Shown piece after piece: positions 6,461 to 8,200 of a DNA stretch of 8,200 bases. How positions within the stretch are numbered: the first letter of the stretch is position 1; every line of letters begins with the position of its first letter. A program made the translations under genes and the position numbers. Under the pieces are notes generated by a model. The model saw nothing but the letters and a program-made list of their open reading frames with translations. It did not search any database and was not told the DNA's origin. The stretch comes from Clostridiales bacterium UBA7103 (GTDB lineage: Bacteria; Bacillota; Clostridia; Oscillospirales; Oscillospiraceae), in contig DKYJ01000006.1 in the NCBI GenBank assembly GCA_002493305.1, positions 1 through 8,200 of the forward strand, given 5' to 3'.

Positions 6461-8119
6461 ATGGTTTCAAAGTTAAAAATTATCCCTCTTGGCGGTCTCG
6501 GCGAGATCGGCAAGAATATGACCGCTATCGAGTGCGGGGCGGACATTATCGTGATAGACTGCGGTATGGGCTTCCCTGATGAGGATATGTACGGCATAGA
6601 CATCGTCCTGCCGGATATCAGCTATCTCAGGAGCAACGCAAGCCGCATCCGGGGCATTATCCTCACCCACGGGCATGAGGATCATATCGGCGCAGTGCCC
6701 TATGTGCTCAAGGAGCTTGATGTTCCAATCTACACAACGCCGCTGACAGCGGCTCTTATTGAGCTGAAATTAGAGGAGCATGACCTGCTGTATAATTCCC
6801 AGATCTTCACCAAGAAGGCCGGCTCGAGCTTCAGGCTCGGCTGCTTTAATATAGAGTTTATCCATGTCAACCATTCTATACCCGACGCGGTGGCGCTGGC
6901 GATAAAGACCCCGCTCGGCACCATCATCCACACCGGCGACTGGAAGGTGGACGTGACGCCCATATCCGGCAGCATGATAGATCTGACCCGCTTTGGAGAG
7001 CTTGGCAGAGAGGGCGTCCTTGCCCTGATGAGCGATTCCACAAATGTGGAAAAGCCCGGCCATTCCGACTCTGAGCGGAAGGTGGGTCAGGGCTTTGATA
7101 AGCTCTTTTTAGGCTGCAATAAGCGCATCATCATCACCACCTTTGCATCAAATGTCCACAGGCTGCAGCAGATCATAAATGTTGCGGCAAAGTATAAGCG
7201 CAAGGTGGCCATCACCGGGCGCAGTATGGAAAACGTGCTGCGTGTGGCGTCCGTGCTGGGCTATATGGATATCCCCGACAATGTGATGGTGGATATCGAG
7301 CATATCAACAAGCTGCCCCGGGAGCAGGTGGTCATCATCTCCACCGGCAGCCAGGGGGAGACTATGTCCGCCCTGTACAGAATGGCCTTCTCCGGCCATA
7401 AGCAGGTCAGCGTTGACGCGGGGGACAGGGTCATCATATCCGCCTCCGCCATTCCCGGCAATGAGAACACTATCAGCCGCGTTATTGACGAGCTTTTCCA
7501 CAAGGGCGCGGAGGTCATATATGACCGCAATACCGATCTTCACGTGTCGGGTCACGCCTCTCAGGAGGAGCATAAAATGATGATGGCGCTCGTTAAGCCC
7601 AAGTTTTTTATCCCGGTCCACGGCGAGTACAGAATGCTCGTAAAGCACGCTGAGATAGCAAAGCTTATGGGTGTCGCGCCGAAGAACATCGTCATCGCTG
7701 AAAACGGCAACGTCATCGAGCTTACAAAGAAGTCCGTCAAATGCGGTGAGAGCGTGCCCGCCGGGGCGATTCTGGTGGACGGCAGCGGCATAGGCGAGGT
7801 GAGCAGCGTCGTCATGCGCGACAGGCATCGCCTTGCCGAGGACGGCATGATAGTCGTTGTACTGCCGTATTCCTCGGAGGATCGCTGCCTGACAGCTCCG
7901 CCGGAGATAGTGACTCGAGGCTTTATCTATGTAAAAGAGGCGGAGCAGCTGATGGACGAGCTCAAGCGTGTGGTCATCGAGTCGGTGGACGCCTGCGAGT
8001 CCCAGCATATCTCCGACTATTCAACAATAAAGAGCCGCGTCAAGAACAATCTCTCTGGCTTCCTGTATAAGACCACCCGCCGCAGCCCCATGATCCTGCC
8101 TGTCATATCTGAGGTCTGA
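6461..8119 (+). CDS. rnj: Ribonuclease J
   Basis: RNase J is a metallo-beta-lactamase/beta-CASP nuclease with 5'-to-3' exonuclease and endonuclease activity, central to mRNA decay and rRNA maturation in bacteria lacking RNase E. The ATG at 6461 is chosen because GGAG lies 6 bases upstream; in-frame starts at 6416 and 6449 lack a site. The 552-residue length matches B. subtilis RNase J1. The zinc-binding HGHEDH motif is at 70-75, followed by H138, D160 in HTGDWK, the beta-CASP motifs including TGSQGE (295-300) and SGHAS (363-367), and the late His in VHGEYR (386-391). A C-terminal domain follows (about 450-552). All metal ligands seem present, so it should be active. J1 versus J2 cannot be settled by eye. 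Confidence 0.96.
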   Translation: MVSKLKIIPLGGLGEIGKNMTAIECGADIIVIDCGMGFPDEDMYGIDIVLPDISYLRSNASRIRGIILTHGHEDHIGAVPYVLKELDVPIYTTPLTAALIELKLEEHDLLYNSQIFTKKAGSSFRLGCFNIEFIHVNHSIPDAVALAIKTPLGTIIHTGDWKVDVTPISGSMIDLTRFGELGREGVLALMSDSTNVEKPGHSDSERKVGQGFDKLFLGCNKRIIITTFASNVHRLQQIINVAAKYKRKVAITGRSMENVLRVASVLGYMDIPDNVMVDIEHINKLPREQVVIISTGSQGETMSALYRMAFSGHKQVSVDAGDRVIISASAIPGNENTISRVIDELFHKGAEVIYDRNTDLHVSGHASQEEHKMMMALVKPKFFIPVHGEYRMLVKHAEIAKLMGVAPKNIVIAENGNVIELTKKSVKCGESVPAGAILVDGSGIGEVSSVVMRDRHRLAEDGMIVVVLPYSSEDRCLTAPPEIVTRGFIYVKEAEQLMDELKRVVIESVDACESQHISDYSTIKSRVKNNLSGFLYKTTRRSPMILPVISEV

Positions 8120-8123
8120 GCCT

Positions 8124-8200
8124 ATGAATATCCAGATTTTCGGGCGCTCAAAGTGCTTTGACACAAAAAAGGCTCAGCGCTGGTTCAAGGAGCGCCGGAT
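8124..8200 (+). CDS. ArsC/Spx-family thioredoxin-fold protein, N-terminus only
   Basis: An ATG 4 bases after the RNase J stop, with GAGG 9 bases upstream at the end of that gene, opens a frame that runs off the window after 25 codons. It begins MNIQIFGRSKCFDTKKAQRWF. A beta strand followed by a single Cys (residue 11) in KCxxTKKA and a helix is the usual start of the arsenate-reductase-like (ArsC, YffB, Spx) family. There is no CxxC, so an Spx-type redox switch is less likely than the YffB/ArsC-like branch. The missing C-terminal part prevents a firm functional call; arsenate reduction should not be assumed. The close spacing suggests co-transcription with RNase J. Confidence 0.7.
   Translation, partial: MNIQIFGRSKCFDTKKAQRWFKERR

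Noticed and set aside
6340..6579. Small forward frame starting in the RNase J leader
   Set aside because: It is in a different frame from RNase J, overlaps its N-terminus, has no clear ribosome binding site and gives a basic, featureless peptide.
7148..8008. 286-codon open frame on the reverse strand inside the RNase J gene
   Set aside because: The forward frame encodes an intact RNase J with all motifs. The reverse product is His- and Asp-rich low-complexity sequence typical of an antisense shadow.

Overview
The window reads as chromosomal DNA from a Gram-positive anaerobe, most likely a member of the Clostridia. This is inferred from several things: strong GGAGG-type ribosome binding sites with some TTG and GTG starts, a lipoprotein-type TRAP binding protein, an RNase J gene, and moderately GC-rich genes separated by AT-rich spacers. 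The genus cannot be named from this. All seven complete genes, plus one partial gene at the right edge, are on the + strand. I saw no tRNA, rRNA, CRISPR array, insertion sequence or phage gene.

Bases 1-251 are a very AT-rich upstream region with a repeated AT-rich word, a small palindrome and two candidate promoters. Bases 252-4751 look like one transcription unit: a complete three-part TRAP transporter (dctP-like binding lipoprotein, dctQ-like small permease, dctM-like large permease) followed at once by a patatin-like phospholipase and an SGNH/GDSL esterase. Spacing in this unit is tight, except for about 100 bases between the first two genes. That gap holds a strong hairpin without a T-run, the kind of element that can let the binding protein be made in excess over the membrane parts. 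The unit ends in two consecutive intrinsic terminators (4761-4807 and 4818-4856). A TRAP system uses an ion gradient to import an organic acid. Two signal-less hydrolases beside it suggest, by inference only, that the imported solute is an ester or that the cell cleaves an acyl or ester bond before or after uptake.

The second half is housekeeping. A recognisable sigma-A-type promoter (4894-4923) drives ribulose-phosphate 3-epimerase (rpe), with recR 20 bases downstream. A 240-base spacer then carries an exact 26-base palindrome and several smaller inverted repeats before an RNase J gene. The start of an ArsC/Spx-family thioredoxin-fold gene runs off the right end.

Every gene belongs to a known family. 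The points most worth a second look are the TRAP-plus-two-hydrolases gene set, the palindrome and structured leader before RNase J, and the repeats and palindrome upstream of the transporter. I did not find a convincing wholly undescribed system.
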